Notes under the pieces: generated by a model
What the model saw: only the letters and a program-made list of their open reading frames with translations
The model's database searches: none
What the model was told of the DNA's origin: nothing
Shown here: positions 32,714 through 32,807 of the stretch, one piece after another
Numbering within the stretch: position 1 is the first letter of the stretch
Layout of the letters: each line of letters opens with the position of its first letter
Source of the DNA: Candidatus Onthoplasma faecipullorum
GTDB taxonomy: Bacteria > Bacillota > Clostridia > Christensenellales > UBA1242
DNA: 32,807 nucleotides
Assembly (NCBI GenBank): GCA_019120295.1
Contig: DWVI01000004.1
Location: 230,758 to 263,564 of the forward strand
Reading direction: 5' to 3'
Program-made: the position numbers and the translations under genes

Positions 32714-32719
32714 TATAAT
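32714..32719 (+). promoter_or_regulatory. -10 element giving leaderless radical-SAM type gene
   Basis: TATAAT ends 6 nt before the ATG at 32726; no ribosome binding site and no clear -35. Confidence 0.5.
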
Positions 32720-32725
32720 GAATGT

Positions 32726-32807
32726 ATGATTTGCAATATGTGTCCGCGAAAGTGCGGAGTTGATAGAGAAAAAACTATCGGTTTTTGTGGAGAGAAAAAT
32801 TTAAAAA
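32726..32807 (+). CDS. Radical SAM protein, N-terminal fragment (cut by window edge)
   Basis: 27 codons are visible: it begins MICNMCPRKCGVDREKTIGF followed by CGEKNLK. The spacing C-x2-C-P-R-x-C-x3-R and GFCG is that of the N-terminal cysteine-rich segment of the PflA-like radical SAM proteins (often annotated as pyruvate formate-lyase activating enzyme-like), which precedes the real CxxxCxxC cluster site. The cluster motif itself lies beyond the window, so this is a family guess from the first residues. The start appears leaderless. Confidence 0.65.
   Translation, partial: MICNMCPRKCGVDREKTIGFCGEKNLK

Overview
The window is one contiguous piece of an AT-rich bacterial chromosome that looks like an uncultured low-GC Bacillota (Clostridia-like) genome. 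The reasons are the A/T-rich codon choice, GGAGG-type ribosome binding sites, TTGACA/TATAAT promoters, hairpin-plus-T-run terminators, normal use of TGA as a stop, and the gene families present (HelD, YdjI-type SPFH protein, PopT, YfhO). I see no rRNA, tRNA, CRISPR array, insertion sequence, integrase or phage gene.

Positions 1-12049 are mostly housekeeping. They hold the start of a secreted protein (edge-truncated, minus strand), an unrecognised 319-aa protein, acyl carrier protein, a cvpA-type gene followed by tyrS (minus strand), and ftsH with an EF-hand-like loop in its outer domain. Then come a membrane-anchored hypothetical protein, a tiny cysteine-rich ORF with RNA hairpins, fucO with a TIM-barrel isomerase-like gene (minus strand), and the RNA polymerase recycling ATPase helD. 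Positions 12148-13863 hold a Cys-rich hypothetical protein and a PopT (DUF368) polyprenyl-phosphate transporter.

Positions 13959-26900 form the most interesting block, a type IV secretion-like locus. It contains a VirD4/TraG coupling ATPase with an octa-aspartate tail (divergent), a two-helix VirB2-like pilin candidate, a YfhO-family membrane protein, an acidic bitopic 501-aa protein, a VirB6/TrbL-like polytopic protein with a long cytosolic tail, and a VirB4 ATPase with a PrgI-like membrane N-terminus. No relaxase, integrase or wall hydrolase is visible within the window. Most of these genes appear to have their own promoter instead of forming one operon. This would fit a resident, non-mobile T4SS-like machine, although missing parts could lie elsewhere in the genome.

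Positions 27006-29302 carry three zinc-ribbon proteins, including an SPFH/YdjI-like one, reminiscent of the Psp-linked membrane-stress module of Bacillus. The right end holds two unrecognised small genes, a lipoprotein, an M3-like HExxH peptidase, and the start of a radical-SAM type gene that is cut by the window edge.

A recurring pattern is that at least five genes (starts at 302 on the minus strand, 10052, 17004, 31506 and 32726) have a -10 hexamer only 6-7 nt before the ATG and no Shine-Dalgarno, which predicts leaderless mRNAs. All functional statements rest on motif recognition by eye; no database search was run.
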